Part shown: in pieces, positions 17,879 to 26,190 of the stretch
Layout of the letters: each line of letters opens with the position of its first letter
Position numbering within the stretch: the stretch's first letter is position 1
Assembly (NCBI RefSeq): GCF_000383615.1
Contig: NZ_KB911594.1
Location: 62,001-126,000 of the forward strand
Source: Streptomyces canus 299MFChir4.1
GTDB taxonomy: Bacteria > Actinomycetota > Actinomycetes > Streptomycetales > Streptomycetaceae
Length of the DNA: 64,000 bases
Direction: 5' to 3'
Position numbers and translations under genes: made by a program
The notes under the pieces: model-generated
What the model was told of the DNA's origin: nothing
Seen by the model: only the letters and a program-made list of their open reading frames with translations
Databases searched by the model: none

Positions 17879-18253
17879 ATGGCCAACACCGAAACCGCGC
17901 TGAAGGAGGCCCTCGCCTCCATCGAGGGCGCGACCGGCGTCGCGCTCGTCGACTACACCAGCGGCATGGCGCTCGGCACCATGGGCGGCAGCAAGGGCTT
18001 CGACCTCAACGTGGCCGCCGCCGGCAACACCGACGTGGTCCGCGCGAAGATGCGCACGATGGAGCACCTCGGGCTCAAGGGCCAGATCGAGGACATCCTG
18101 ATCAGCCTGTCCGACCAGTACCACCTGATCCGCCTGATCAGCGGACGCGGTGGCAACGGCCTCTTCCTCTACCTGGTCCTGGACGCCAAGCGCTCCAACC
18201 TCGCCATGGCCCGCCACCAGCTGCGGGCCATCGAAGCCGACCTGGAGGTGTGA
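17879..18253 (+). CDS. Roadblock/LC7-type protein 3
   Basis: A 124-residue compact roadblock/LC7 protein. It shows an N-terminal helix, ATGVALVDYTSGMALGTMGG, a central helix (DVVRAKMRTMEHLGLKGQIE), and the strands DILISLSDQYHLIRLI and GLFLYLVLDAKRSNLAMAR. It is the paralogue of the first gene of the operon but lacks its insert. ATG 17879 has GAGGAGA 8 bases upstream. It is the last gene and is convergent with a membrane protein gene 16 bases away. Expected to form homo- or heterodimers with the other two roadblock proteins. Confidence 0.75.
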   Translation: MANTETALKEALASIEGATGVALVDYTSGMALGTMGGSKGFDLNVAAAGNTDVVRAKMRTMEHLGLKGQIEDILISLSDQYHLIRLISGRGGNGLFLYLVLDAKRSNLAMARHQLRAIEADLEV

Positions 18254-18269
18254 CCCGGCACCGCCGGTA

Positions 18270-18863
18270 CTAGACCAGGGCCGCGGTGCGGCGGCGCGCT
18301 CCTCCCGGGGCCGCGTCGCCCGCCGCGACACCCGTGCTGCGGTACGCCTTGACCGCCTTGCCGGCCGGGCGTCCGCCGCGTGCGTCGAGCCAGTCGACCC
18401 GCACCCACAGCAGCGCGTCCCCCTCCCGCTCGCGCCGCCCGAGCCAGGCGGCCTTGAGCCAAAGGCCGGCACCGCACCCGGCGAGCAGCATGCCGCCGGC
18501 GACAGGCACCGCGAACGAGGTCAGCAGCGCGACCAGCGAGGCCAGCAGGAGCCACCAGCGGTGCCCGCGACGCCAGTTGCGCACACTGACCGCGCGGTCC
18601 TGGAGCACGTCGTGCTTCCCGGCGCGGACGGCCGCCCGCCCCAGCGCGGTGTACCGCTTGCGGCGGCCGTACGACACCACCGCCACCGCCACGATGAACA
18701 GCGCGGCGCCCGCCATCACCCCGATCCGGCGCCCGGTCAGGCCCGGGATCAGCAGCCCGACGCCCGCCGCGCACACTCCGAGCCACCACAGCGGTGCGGC
18801 CCCGGCGCGCACGACGACGGCCACCCGAGCCAGCCCCTGAACCCTGCGATCTCCGCGTGCCAC
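18270..18863 (-). CDS. Four-TM membrane protein, function unknown
   Basis: A 197-residue integral membrane protein. Four hydrophobic helices in two hairpins (about 24-42, 48-67 and a pair within 107-145) are separated by basic loops (YGRRKRYTALGRAAVRAGKHD); a basic cytoplasmic domain follows. Start GTG 18863, with AGGAGG 7 bases upstream. It is convergent with the roadblock operon. I do not recognise the family. Confidence 0.7.
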   Translation of the reverse strand: MARGDRRVQGLARVAVVVRAGAAPLWWLGVCAAGVGLLIPGLTGRRIGVMAGAALFIVAVAVVSYGRRKRYTALGRAAVRAGKHDVLQDRAVSVRNWRRGHRWWLLLASLVALLTSFAVPVAGGMLLAGCGAGLWLKAAWLGRREREGDALLWVRVDWLDARGGRPAGKAVKAYRSTGVAAGDAAPGGARRRTAALV

Positions 18864-18949
18864 GTCCCGCCTCCTCGTCGTCCTGGCACAGTTCTGACGG
18901 TCCGGGAGGGTAGCGGGCGAACGTGAGACGAGCCTGAAAAAACGCGGCC

Positions 18950-19810
18950 CTATTCCACGAACAGTCCCCGGGCCGCGGCCCGCGCGTCGAACTCCTCCAG
19001 GCGGGCCTGCGCGTCCGGCAGGTCGTCGCACATCGCCTCCAGCAGCACCCGGCCCAGCAGCATCGGCGCGCAGGCGGTGTCGAAGGCGAGGCCGGTGCCG
19101 ACGGCGGCGGGCAGCAGCAGGTCGGAGACCTTGGCGACCGGCGCGAAGGCGGAGTCGGCGACGGTGACGACGCTCAGGCCCGCCTCCTTGGCGTAGGCGA
19201 GGGTGTCGACGACCTCGCGCGGATGCCGGGGCAGCGCGAAGCACAGCAGGGTCGAGGCGCCCGCGCGGACGGCGGCGTCGATCCGGTCGTGGATCATCGT
19301 GCCGCCCTCGTTGAGCAGCCGTACGTCCGGATGGACCTTGGCGGCGAAGTAGGCGAAGCCGTACGCCTGGGAGGCGGCGGCCCGCAGCCCGAGCACCGGC
19401 AGGGGGCGGGAGGCGGCGAGCAGCCGCCCGGCCTTCTGCACCGGGCGGGGGTCGGCGAGGATCTCCGCCAGGTGCTTGAGGTTCTCGATCTCGGCCTCGA
19501 CGGCCTGCTGGTACTCGTTGTACGACGCGGAGGCCGCCGTCTGCTCGGCGGGCGCGACCTCGCGAAGGTGCCGGCGCAGGGCCGGGTAGCCGTCGAAGCC
19601 GAGGGCGACGGCGAAGCGGGTGACGGAGGGCTGGCTGACCCCGGCCAGCTCGGCCAGCTCCACGCTGGACAGGAACGGCACGTCCCCTGCCCGCCGCACC
19701 ATGCTGTGCGCGATGCGCCGCTGGGTCGGTGTGAGCCGGTGCCCCTCGAACAGCGCCTGAAGCCGTCCCGCGGGAGTGTCCGCCACACCCGCCCCGCCCA
19801 TGTCGCTCAT
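18950..19810 (-). CDS. MurR/RpiR-family transcriptional regulator
   Basis: A 286-residue regulator with an N-terminal HTH_6 domain (LTPTQRRIAHSMVRRAGDVPF, then SSVELAELAGVSQPSVTRFAVALGF as the helix-turn-helix) and a C-terminal SIS sugar-isomerase fold (about 130-260), which in this family binds a phosphosugar or other small ligand. ATG 19810 overlaps the stop of the lyase-like gene by 4 bases, so the two are coupled. It probably controls the lyase-like gene, the divergent ABC importer, or both. The family is firm; the ligand is unknown. Confidence 0.88.
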   Translation of the reverse strand: MSDMGGAGVADTPAGRLQALFEGHRLTPTQRRIAHSMVRRAGDVPFLSSVELAELAGVSQPSVTRFAVALGFDGYPALRRHLREVAPAEQTAASASYNEYQQAVEAEIENLKHLAEILADPRPVQKAGRLLAASRPLPVLGLRAAASQAYGFAYFAAKVHPDVRLLNEGGTMIHDRIDAAVRAGASTLLCFALPRHPREVVDTLAYAKEAGLSVVTVADSAFAPVAKVSDLLLPAAVGTGLAFDTACAPMLLGRVLLEAMCDDLPDAQARLEEFDARAAARGLFVE

Positions 19811-21324
19811 GCCTCGATCCCCCTCCAGATGTCCGTGAACCGGTCGAGCAGCGCGGCCGCCGCCGTCACGTCGCCCGTGAGCGGCCGGTCGGCCGTGTCC
19901 TGCGCCAGCACCGCCTCGGCGAGTTCCAGCGCCCGGCCCACCGGGAGGTCCGGGTCGGCCCTGAGACCGCGCTGGCGCAGCGCCCGTACGGCGGCGACGA
20001 GTTCGCAGCCGACGACGAGACGGTACGCGCCGCACGCGCGCAGTGTCTGGCGTGCGGCGAGCGAGGCGAAGCTGGCCTGTTCCTCGACGCCTCGGGAGAG
20101 TACAGCGTGGCCGAGCGAGGCGGGCGCCGAGAAGGCCCGCAGGTCGCCGAGGGCCGCTCCGGCGGCGTACTCCAGGATCATCACGCCGGAGGAGGCGGGC
20201 TCCTGGTCGGCGAGGAAGGGCCTGAGGCGGGTGAAGACGGGCTCGTTCAGGGTGGAGAGCCGGGACGTGGACAGCCGGGCGACCTGGGTGAGGGCCAGCC
20301 TGAAGTGGTCCAGGGCCAGGGCGAGTTGGGCCTGGTAGAAGCCGCCGTGGTGGTAGGCGGCCATGTCCTCGGGGGAGATGAGGGGGTTCTCGGCGGCCGC
20401 GTTGATCTCGATCGCGATGACCTCCTCCAGGGCGTCGGCCGCGTCCTGGGCGGGCCCGTGGATCTGCGGGAGACACCGGAAGCCGTACGGATCCTGGATG
20501 CGGCCGAGCGGTGGGGTGGGCCGGTCCTCGGCCCCGATCAGCTTCCGCATCCGCCGGGCCACTTCGGCGGACCCGCGGTGCGGGCGGGCCGCGTGCACGG
20601 GGGCGGCGTACGCCTCGTGCGACCCGTCCACGGCCAGCAGCGACAGCGCCCCGACGACCTGTGTGGCCTCGACGAGCCCGCGCAGTTCGTGCAGTGCGAG
20701 GGCGGCCTGGCCGAGGGTGAGGGCGTTGCTGCTGATGAAGGCGAGGGCGTCGTTGTTGTCGAGGGGCTGGGGCTCGGGGGCGCCGGCCTCCCTCCAGGGG
20801 TGCTCCCCCGCCAGCGCCAGTCCCACCTGGGCCAGCGCCGCGATGTCACCGGTGCCCACCGAGCCGAACTCGTTGACGACCGGGTACGCGCCGTTCTCCA
20901 GGGCCTCGCACAGGGCCGTGACGACGGTCGGCCGCAGTCCCGCGCCGCCCGCCAGGACCTGGTTGGCGCGGACCGCGAGCATCGCGCGGACCTGCCGGGC
21001 CGGGAGCTCCTCGCCGATGGCGCCGGCGTGGCTGCGCAGCAGCCGCAGCCCGTGTTCGGCGGCCGCCTCGGTGGGCACGTCCTCGTTCCGGTTGGCGCCG
21101 ACGCCGGTCGAGCGGCCGTAGACGCGTCCGGTCGCGGCGATCTGGCGGGCGGCGTCCCAGGACTCCGCGACCCGCTTCATCGCGTCGGTCCCGGGCACCG
21201 GGCGCGCGCTCCCGTCGGCGAGGCGGGCGACGTCCGCGACGTCGAGCCCGATCCCGTCGAGGACCACCAGGCCGGTGTGGCCCACTGAGACGGGATCAGG
21301 ACTGTCCACGATCCGAGACGACAT
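19807..21324 (-). CDS. Histidine/aromatic ammonia-lyase homologue with altered MIO site
   Basis: A 505-residue member of the HAL/PAL superfamily by length and order of motifs: YGRSTGVG (69-76, with the catalytic-loop Tyr), NEFGSVGTGDIAALAQ (151-166), NDALAFISSNALTLG, DPYGFRCLPQIHGP and ENPLI. Canonical HutH has GSVGASGDLAPL; here ASG, which cyclises to the MIO electrophile, is missing. One residue is lost and the motif reads GSVG-TGD (154-160). The Asn of LALINGT is also Ser. So it probably does not make MIO and may not deaminate histidine. The start is ATG 21324, and its stop overlaps the RpiR gene start by 4 bases. It is divergent from a betaine-type importer. It could act on a modified imidazole amino acid; this is speculation. 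Confidence 0.8.
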   Translation of the reverse strand: MSSRIVDSPDPVSVGHTGLVVLDGIGLDVADVARLADGSARPVPGTDAMKRVAESWDAARQIAATGRVYGRSTGVGANRNEDVPTEAAAEHGLRLLRSHAGAIGEELPARQVRAMLAVRANQVLAGGAGLRPTVVTALCEALENGAYPVVNEFGSVGTGDIAALAQVGLALAGEHPWREAGAPEPQPLDNNDALAFISSNALTLGQAALALHELRGLVEATQVVGALSLLAVDGSHEAYAAPVHAARPHRGSAEVARRMRKLIGAEDRPTPPLGRIQDPYGFRCLPQIHGPAQDAADALEEVIAIEINAAAENPLISPEDMAAYHHGGFYQAQLALALDHFRLALTQVARLSTSRLSTLNEPVFTRLRPFLADQEPASSGVMILEYAAGAALGDLRAFSAPASLGHAVLSRGVEEQASFASLAARQTLRACGAYRLVVGCELVAAVRALRQRGLRADPDLPVGRALELAEAVLAQDTADRPLTGDVTAAAALLDRFTDIWRGIEA

Positions 21325-21401
21325 CTAGCCCAAACTCCCCTCAATGCGGACATCTGATCTTGCCTGGCGGTCATCCGTTACCTCGGATTAACACCGAACC
21401 G

Positions 21402-21446
21402 TTGACAACCTATTCAGGTACCGAGAACTCTGCATGACGTTATACA
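21402..21446 (+). promoter_or_regulatory. Divergent promoter region, importer side
   Basis: Within the 141 bases between the lyase-like gene and the importer, TTGACA (21402-21407) is a good -35, but no clear -10 lies 17 bases away. TATACA (21441-21446) is a possible -10, about 20 bases before the ATG. Exact pairing is uncertain. Confidence 0.35.
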
Positions 21447-21465
21447 GCCGGGCAAGGGACAACTC

Positions 21466-22500
21466 ATGATCCAGTTCGACGCGGTCCACAAGCGCTTCCC
21501 CAACGGCACGACAGCAGTGCACGATCTCACCCTCGACATGCCGGAAGGCGGCGTCACCGTCCTCGTCGGATCCTCCGGTTGCGGCAAGACGACCACCCTC
21601 AGGATGATCAACCGGATGGTCGAACCGACCTCCGGCACCATCAAGGTCGGCGGCAAGGACGTCACCCGGCAGGACGCGGCCGAACTGCGCCGCTCCATCG
21701 GCTACGTCATCCAGCAGTCCGGCCTCTTCCCGCACCGCACGGTGCTGGACAACATCGCCACCGTCCCGCTCCTGCTCGGCCACGGCCGCAAGAGGGCCCG
21801 GGCCCGCGCCGCCGAGCTCCTGGAGACCGTCGGCCTGACCGCCGAGTCCGGCAAGCGGTACCCGCACCAGCTCTCCGGCGGCCAGCAGCAGCGGGTCGGC
21901 GTCGCCCGCGCGCTCGCCGCCGACCCGCCGGTCCTGCTCATGGACGAACCCTTCGGCGCGGTCGACCCGGTCGTACGCACCCAGCTCCAGGACGAACTGC
22001 TCCGGCTCCAGAAGGAGTTGAACAAGACCATCGTCTTCGTCACACACGACGTCGACGAGGCCGTCCGCCTCGGCGACCGCATCGCGATCTTCCGCACCGG
22101 CGGCCACCTCGTCCAGTGCGCCCCTCCCGCCGAACTCCTCGCCCGCCCCGCCGACGACTTCGTGGCCGACTTCCTCGGCGCCGAGCGCGGCCTGAAGCTG
22201 CTCTCGCTGAAGACCCTGGCCGAGGTCCCGCAGGGCCCGGCGCCGGAAGGGGCCGCCTGGTCCCTCGTGTGCGACGCGGCGGGCAGGCCCCTGCACTGGG
22301 CGGCCGACGACGCCGAGGTGCCCGTACGACCGCTCAAGGACGGCGACTCCCTGCTCGCCGCCCTCGACGAGTCCGTCGCCTCCCCCGCCGGCCTGGTCGC
22401 CCGCGTCGACGCCGACGGCGTCCTCACCGGGGTCACCTCCCGCAACGACATCCACCGGCACGCCGGCCGGGCCCACACGGAAGCCCGGGTGGCCGCATGA
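21466..22500 (+). CDS. Betaine/choline-type ABC importer, ATP-binding subunit
   Basis: A 344-residue ATPase of the OpuCA/ProV group. Walker A GSSGCGKTT, the Q-loop region GYVIQQSGLFPH, the signature LSGGQQQRVGVARAL and Walker B VLLMDEPFGAVD are all intact. A degenerate CBS-like regulatory tail (about 245-330) is typical of osmolyte and related importers. ATG 21466 has AAGGGA 8 bases upstream. It overlaps the first permease by 4 bases (ATGA). The four genes form a complete OpuC-like operon. The substrate may be a quaternary amine such as glycine betaine, choline or ergothioneine/hercynine. Confidence 0.93.
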   Translation: MIQFDAVHKRFPNGTTAVHDLTLDMPEGGVTVLVGSSGCGKTTTLRMINRMVEPTSGTIKVGGKDVTRQDAAELRRSIGYVIQQSGLFPHRTVLDNIATVPLLLGHGRKRARARAAELLETVGLTAESGKRYPHQLSGGQQQRVGVARALAADPPVLLMDEPFGAVDPVVRTQLQDELLRLQKELNKTIVFVTHDVDEAVRLGDRIAIFRTGGHLVQCAPPAELLARPADDFVADFLGAERGLKLLSLKTLAEVPQGPAPEGAAWSLVCDAAGRPLHWAADDAEVPVRPLKDGDSLLAALDESVASPAGLVARVDADGVLTGVTSRNDIHRHAGRAHTEARVAA

Positions 22501-23138
22501 CCATCGACTGGTCGTGGATATCCGGCCACACCGACGACCTGACCACCCTGACGATCTCGCACCTCCAGGCAGCGCTCTCGGCGGTCTTCTTCGGCCTGCT
22601 GATCAGCCTCCCCCTCGCCGTGGTCGCCCATCGGATCCGGCCCCTGCGCGGCTTCCTGCTCGGCCTCTCGAACGTCCTGTTCACGATCCCCTCGATCGCG
22701 ATCTTCGTGCTCCTGCTGCCGATCAGCGGCCTCACCCGCACCACGACCGTGATCGGCCTGACCGTCTACACCCTGGTCGTCCTGCTGCAGAACACCGTCG
22801 AGGGCCTCGACTCGGTCCCCGCGAAGACCAAGGAGGCCGCGAAGGCGATGGGCACCCGCCCGTTGCGCACCCTCCTCACCGTCGAACTCCCCCTCGCCCT
22901 GCCCGTGATCATGGCGGGCGTACGGATCGCGACCGTCATGTCGATCTCCCTGGTGTCGGTCGCCACCTACATCGGCGACGGCGGTCTCGGCCAGCTCTTC
23001 ACCGACGGCTTCCAGCGCGACTTCCCGACCCCGGTGATCGCGGGCGTGGTCCTCACGCTCCTGCTCGCCGTGGCCGCGGACGCCCTGCTGGTGGCCCTCC
23101 AGTACGTCCTGACCCCGTGGCGGCGGAGGCGAGCCTGA
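22497..23138 (+). CDS. Betaine-type ABC importer, permease 1
   Basis: A 213-residue inner-membrane permease of the OpuCB type with five to six helices. The EAA loop, which contacts the ATPase, is KEAAKAMGTRPLRTLLTVELP. The start ATG 22497 overlaps the ATPase stop, and the stop is one base before the next start at 23140. Confidence 0.92.
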   Translation: MTIDWSWISGHTDDLTTLTISHLQAALSAVFFGLLISLPLAVVAHRIRPLRGFLLGLSNVLFTIPSIAIFVLLLPISGLTRTTTVIGLTVYTLVVLLQNTVEGLDSVPAKTKEAAKAMGTRPLRTLLTVELPLALPVIMAGVRIATVMSISLVSVATYIGDGGLGQLFTDGFQRDFPTPVIAGVVLTLLLAVAADALLVALQYVLTPWRRRRA

Positions 23139-23139
23139 C

Positions 23140-23802
23140 ATGTACGAACTCATCAAGAACCTCGGCACCTGGCTGACCAGCGGCTCCCAGTGGACCGGGA
23201 CCGACGGCATCGCCCACCGGCTCGCCGAGCACCTGCAGTACTCGCTGCTCGCGACCCTCGTCGCGGCCGCGATCGGCCTTCCCCTCGGCCTGCTCATCGG
23301 TCACACCGGCAAGGGGGCCTTCCTCGCGATCAACCTCGCGTCCTTCGGCCGCGCCCTGCCCACCGTCGGCCTGGTCGTGCTGGTCTTCCTGGCCGGCGGC
23401 CTGTCCATGCTCCCGGTCTACGTCGCCCTCGTCGCCCTCGCGGTCCCGGCGATCGTCACCAACACCTACGCCGGCATGACGGCCGTGGATCCGGATGTGC
23501 GCGACGCCGCCCGCGGCCAGGGCATGCGCGGGCATCAGGTCCTGTTCCAGGTCGAACTGCCCCTCGCGCTCCCCCTGATCATGACCGGCCTGCGCCTGGC
23601 ACTCATCCAGGTCGTCGCCACCGCGACCATCGCGGCGTACGTCTCCTTCGGGGGCCTCGGCCGCTACGTCTTCGACGGCCTCGCCCAGCGCGACCTCGTC
23701 CAGGTGCTCGGCGGGGCGGTGCTGGTCGCCGTGATCGCCGTCGCCCTCGACCTGCTGCTCTCCGCCCTCCAGCGCTTCCTCTTCCGTCACCGCACCGCGT
23801 AA
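23140..23802 (+). CDS. Betaine-type ABC importer, permease 2
   Basis: A 220-residue permease, the partner of permease 1 in the heterodimeric channel. Its EAA loop reads RDAARGQGMRGHQVLFQVELP. Six helices are predicted. It starts at ATG 23140, one base after the previous stop. The substrate-binding protein gene follows after 11 bases. Confidence 0.92.
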   Translation: MYELIKNLGTWLTSGSQWTGTDGIAHRLAEHLQYSLLATLVAAAIGLPLGLLIGHTGKGAFLAINLASFGRALPTVGLVVLVFLAGGLSMLPVYVALVALAVPAIVTNTYAGMTAVDPDVRDAARGQGMRGHQVLFQVELPLALPLIMTGLRLALIQVVATATIAAYVSFGGLGRYVFDGLAQRDLVQVLGGAVLVAVIAVALDLLLSALQRFLFRHRTA

Positions 23803-23813
23803 GGACCCCTCCG

Positions 23814-24749
23814 ATGAACCGACGCACCCTCCTCGGCGGCCTCCTCGCGGCGGCCTCCGTCCCCGCCCTCTCCGCCTGCTCCAGCGGCATCACCTCCCTC
23901 GACGGCGGCGGCACCACCTCCGGCGGCAGCGGCTCCAGCAAGGGCGGAGTCACCATCGGCACCGCCAACTTCACCGAGAACCAGGTCCTCGGCTACCTGT
24001 ACGCGGCCGTGCTCCAGCAGGCCGGCGTGAAGGTGAAGGTCCGCCCCAACCTCGGCACCCGCGAGATCGTGATCCCCGCCCTCAAGGCGGGCGACATCGA
24101 CCTGCTGCCCGAGTACCAGGGCGCCCTCCTCAACTACCTGGCCCCCAAGGACGCCTCCGCCGAGCCGGGCACCATGCAGAACGCCCTCACCCTGGCCCTG
24201 CCCGCCGGCCTCCAGGTGCTCCCGTACGGCCAGGCGGCCGACTCCGACTGCTTCGTCGTCACCCGGGCGACCGCCAGGAAGTACGGCCTCGTCACCCTCG
24301 CCGACCTCGCCAAGCAGAACGGCAAGCTGGTCATCGGCGCCGCACCCGAGGTCAAGAAGCGCCGGGTGGGCGCGGTCGGCCTCAAGGAGGTGTACGGCGT
24401 CGAGTTCAAGGAGTTCAAGTCCCTCGACTCGGACGGTCCGCTCGTCAAGGGCGCCCTGAAGAAGGGCGATGTCGACGTGGCGAACCTCTTCACCACCGAC
24501 ACCGACATCGCGGCCGACGACTGGGTGGTGCTGACCGACCCCAAGAACCTCATCCCCAGCCAGCACATCGTGCCCCTCATCGCCGACCGCAAGGCCGACG
24601 ACACCGTCCGCAAGGCCCTCGCCCGCCTCGGCAACGTCCTGACCACCGCCCAGCTGACCCAGCTCAACAGCCAGGTCGACAACGACAAGAAGGACCCGGA
24701 GGACGTGGCGAACGCGTATGCGAAGCAGCACGGGCTGACCACGGGCTGA
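23814..24749 (+). CDS. Betaine-type ABC importer, substrate-binding lipoprotein
   Basis: A 311-residue extracytoplasmic binding protein (OpuAC/ProX/OsmF fold). A Lipobox-type signal peptide (LSAC, Cys about residue 21) anchors it to the membrane. The core begins with TIGTANFTENQVLGYLYA; GTREIVIPALKAGDIDLLPEY is the family signature. The later DLAKQNGKLVIGAAPE region is the second lobe. The ligand cage cannot be assigned by eye. It is the last gene of the importer operon, after an 11-base gap. A weak C/G-rich hairpin (24760-24781) follows. Confidence 0.92.
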   Translation: MNRRTLLGGLLAAASVPALSACSSGITSLDGGGTTSGGSGSSKGGVTIGTANFTENQVLGYLYAAVLQQAGVKVKVRPNLGTREIVIPALKAGDIDLLPEYQGALLNYLAPKDASAEPGTMQNALTLALPAGLQVLPYGQAADSDCFVVTRATARKYGLVTLADLAKQNGKLVIGAAPEVKKRRVGAVGLKEVYGVEFKEFKSLDSDGPLVKGALKKGDVDVANLFTTDTDIAADDWVVLTDPKNLIPSQHIVPLIADRKADDTVRKALARLGNVLTTAQLTQLNSQVDNDKKDPEDVANAYAKQHGLTTG

Positions 24750-24825
24750 TCTGGGAAGGGCCCCCGCCGCAACAGGGGGGCTAACCCCAGTGCAGCGGGC
24801 GGTCCCGCTGCCTACCGTGGACCCC

Positions 24826-25269
24826 ATGACCGGAATGGATGCGCGGGACCCCGAACTCAAGAAGGAACTCAACGCCACCCTGCAGGCCCGCAGGGAACTG
24901 GGCGAGGAGTACGAGTCCGCGCTGGTCGACTCGTTCCTGGAGAAGGTCGACCAGCGGATCGACGGCGCCGTGGACCGCCGGCTGCGCCGGCAGCTCGCCG
25001 AGCAGCAGATGGTGACCGCCCGGGGAGCCCGCTCGCCCAAGCCCACCGACTCCTTCGGCGAACGCTTCGGCTTCGGCATCGTCTCCCTGGTGCTGGCGAT
25101 CCCGCTCTCCGCGATCGGCGGCGGCGTCGCCCACCTGCCCGGCCTGCTGGTCTCCTGGGTCGGCATCGTCGGCGTCAACGCCTTCCAGGCGCTCCGCGTC
25201 AACCCGGACCTCTTCCGCGGCGGCCGGCGCGGCAAGCCGTCCTCCCGGACCAGCGACTGGGAAGGCTGA
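24826..25269 (+). CDS. Small two-TM membrane protein, function unknown
   Basis: A 147-residue protein. Residues 1-65 are charged and helical, with a likely coiled coil (QARRELGEEYESALVDSFLE). Two hydrophobic segments (about 85-103 and 108-125: FGIVSLVLAIPLSAIGGG, LLVSWVGIVGVNAF) end in a basic tail. I chose ATG 24826: a TACCGT -10-like hexamer lies about 8 bases upstream and there is no ribosome site, so the mRNA may be leaderless. GTG 24790 is the alternative. It is convergent with the SDR gene, 8 bases away. Confidence 0.75.
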   Translation: MTGMDARDPELKKELNATLQARRELGEEYESALVDSFLEKVDQRIDGAVDRRLRRQLAEQQMVTARGARSPKPTDSFGERFGFGIVSLVLAIPLSAIGGGVAHLPGLLVSWVGIVGVNAFQALRVNPDLFRGGRRGKPSSRTSDWEG

Positions 25270-25277
25270 CCCGGCGC

Positions 25278-26042
25278 TCACACCTGCGCGGTCGGCAGCA
25301 CCATGACCTGGCGCAGGTTGACGTGCCGGGGCCGGCTGGTGACGTAGGCGACGACGTCGGCGAGCTCGGCGGCCGCCAGCGTGCCCATCGCCTCGACCAT
25401 CCCGCCGACCTGCGCCCGCAGCCCGTCGTTGTCGATGTGCGTGGCCAGTTCGGACTCCGTCAGCCCCGGCTCGATGTTGGTGACCCGCACGCCCCGCGGC
25501 CCGAACTCGTTCCTCAGCAGCGCGGAGAGATGCGTGACCGCGGCCTTCGTCGCCCCGTACACGGCGTAGTTCGTGAAGCCCGTGACGTGCGCGCCGATGG
25601 ACGAGACGTTCACCAGGTCCGCGCTGCGCCCCTGCGCCGCCGCCTCGTCGAGGTCGCCGGCGAAGGCGCCGATGACCCGCAGGACACCGGTGACATTGGT
25701 GTCGATCATCCGCTGCCACTCGTCGACCCGGGCGTCGACGATCGGGTTCGGCAGCATCACGCCCGCGTTGTTCACCACCAGGTCGACGGCCCCGTACGCC
25801 GTGTGCACACGCTCCACGGCGGCCGCCACGGACGCGTCGTCGGTCACGTCGGCGACCACGGCCAGGGCCTGTCCGCCGTCGGCCCGGATCTTCCCGGCGA
25901 TCGCCTCCAGCCGCTCACCGCGCCGGGCGAGCAGCGCGACCCGCGCCCCCTGCTCGGCCAGCAGCACGGCCGTGGCCTCGCCGATACCGCTCGCCGCCCC
26001 GGTGACGACAGCGGTACGTCCGGCCAGATTCTCGTACGACAT
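25278..26042 (-). CDS. SDR-family oxidoreductase
   Basis: A 254-residue classical short-chain dehydrogenase/reductase. It has the nucleotide-binding TGAASGIGEA (about 14-23), NNAG (about 90), the catalytic Ser in VNVSSIGAHV, the YGATK active-site motif, and EPGLTES after it. NADP preference is suggested by an Arg pair after beta2 (LARRGERL). ATG 26042 is the first sensible start. It is divergent from an XRE regulator that may control it, a common arrangement in Streptomyces. Substrate unknown. Confidence 0.92.
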   Translation of the reverse strand: MSYENLAGRTAVVTGAASGIGEATAVLLAEQGARVALLARRGERLEAIAGKIRADGGQALAVVADVTDDASVAAAVERVHTAYGAVDLVVNNAGVMLPNPIVDARVDEWQRMIDTNVTGVLRVIGAFAGDLDEAAAQGRSADLVNVSSIGAHVTGFTNYAVYGATKAAVTHLSALLRNEFGPRGVRVTNIEPGLTESELATHIDNDGLRAQVGGMVEAMGTLAAAELADVVAYVTSRPRHVNLRQVMVLPTAQV

Positions 26043-26190
26043 GTTGTGCTCCTCGGTGCATGCCCGCCGGGGCGACTCCCCGGCCTCGTCCACCACCCTG
26101 CGGCGCCCGGGCGGTCCTACCCAGGGATGCGCTTTTCCTGGGTCTGCCGGTACCAGGTTCGAAAGCCGCGCCTCCCCTACGATCGAACCC

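Noticed and set aside
19807..21324. Canonical hutH
   Set aside because: The ASG triad that forms MIO is absent and the nearby catalytic Asn is changed.
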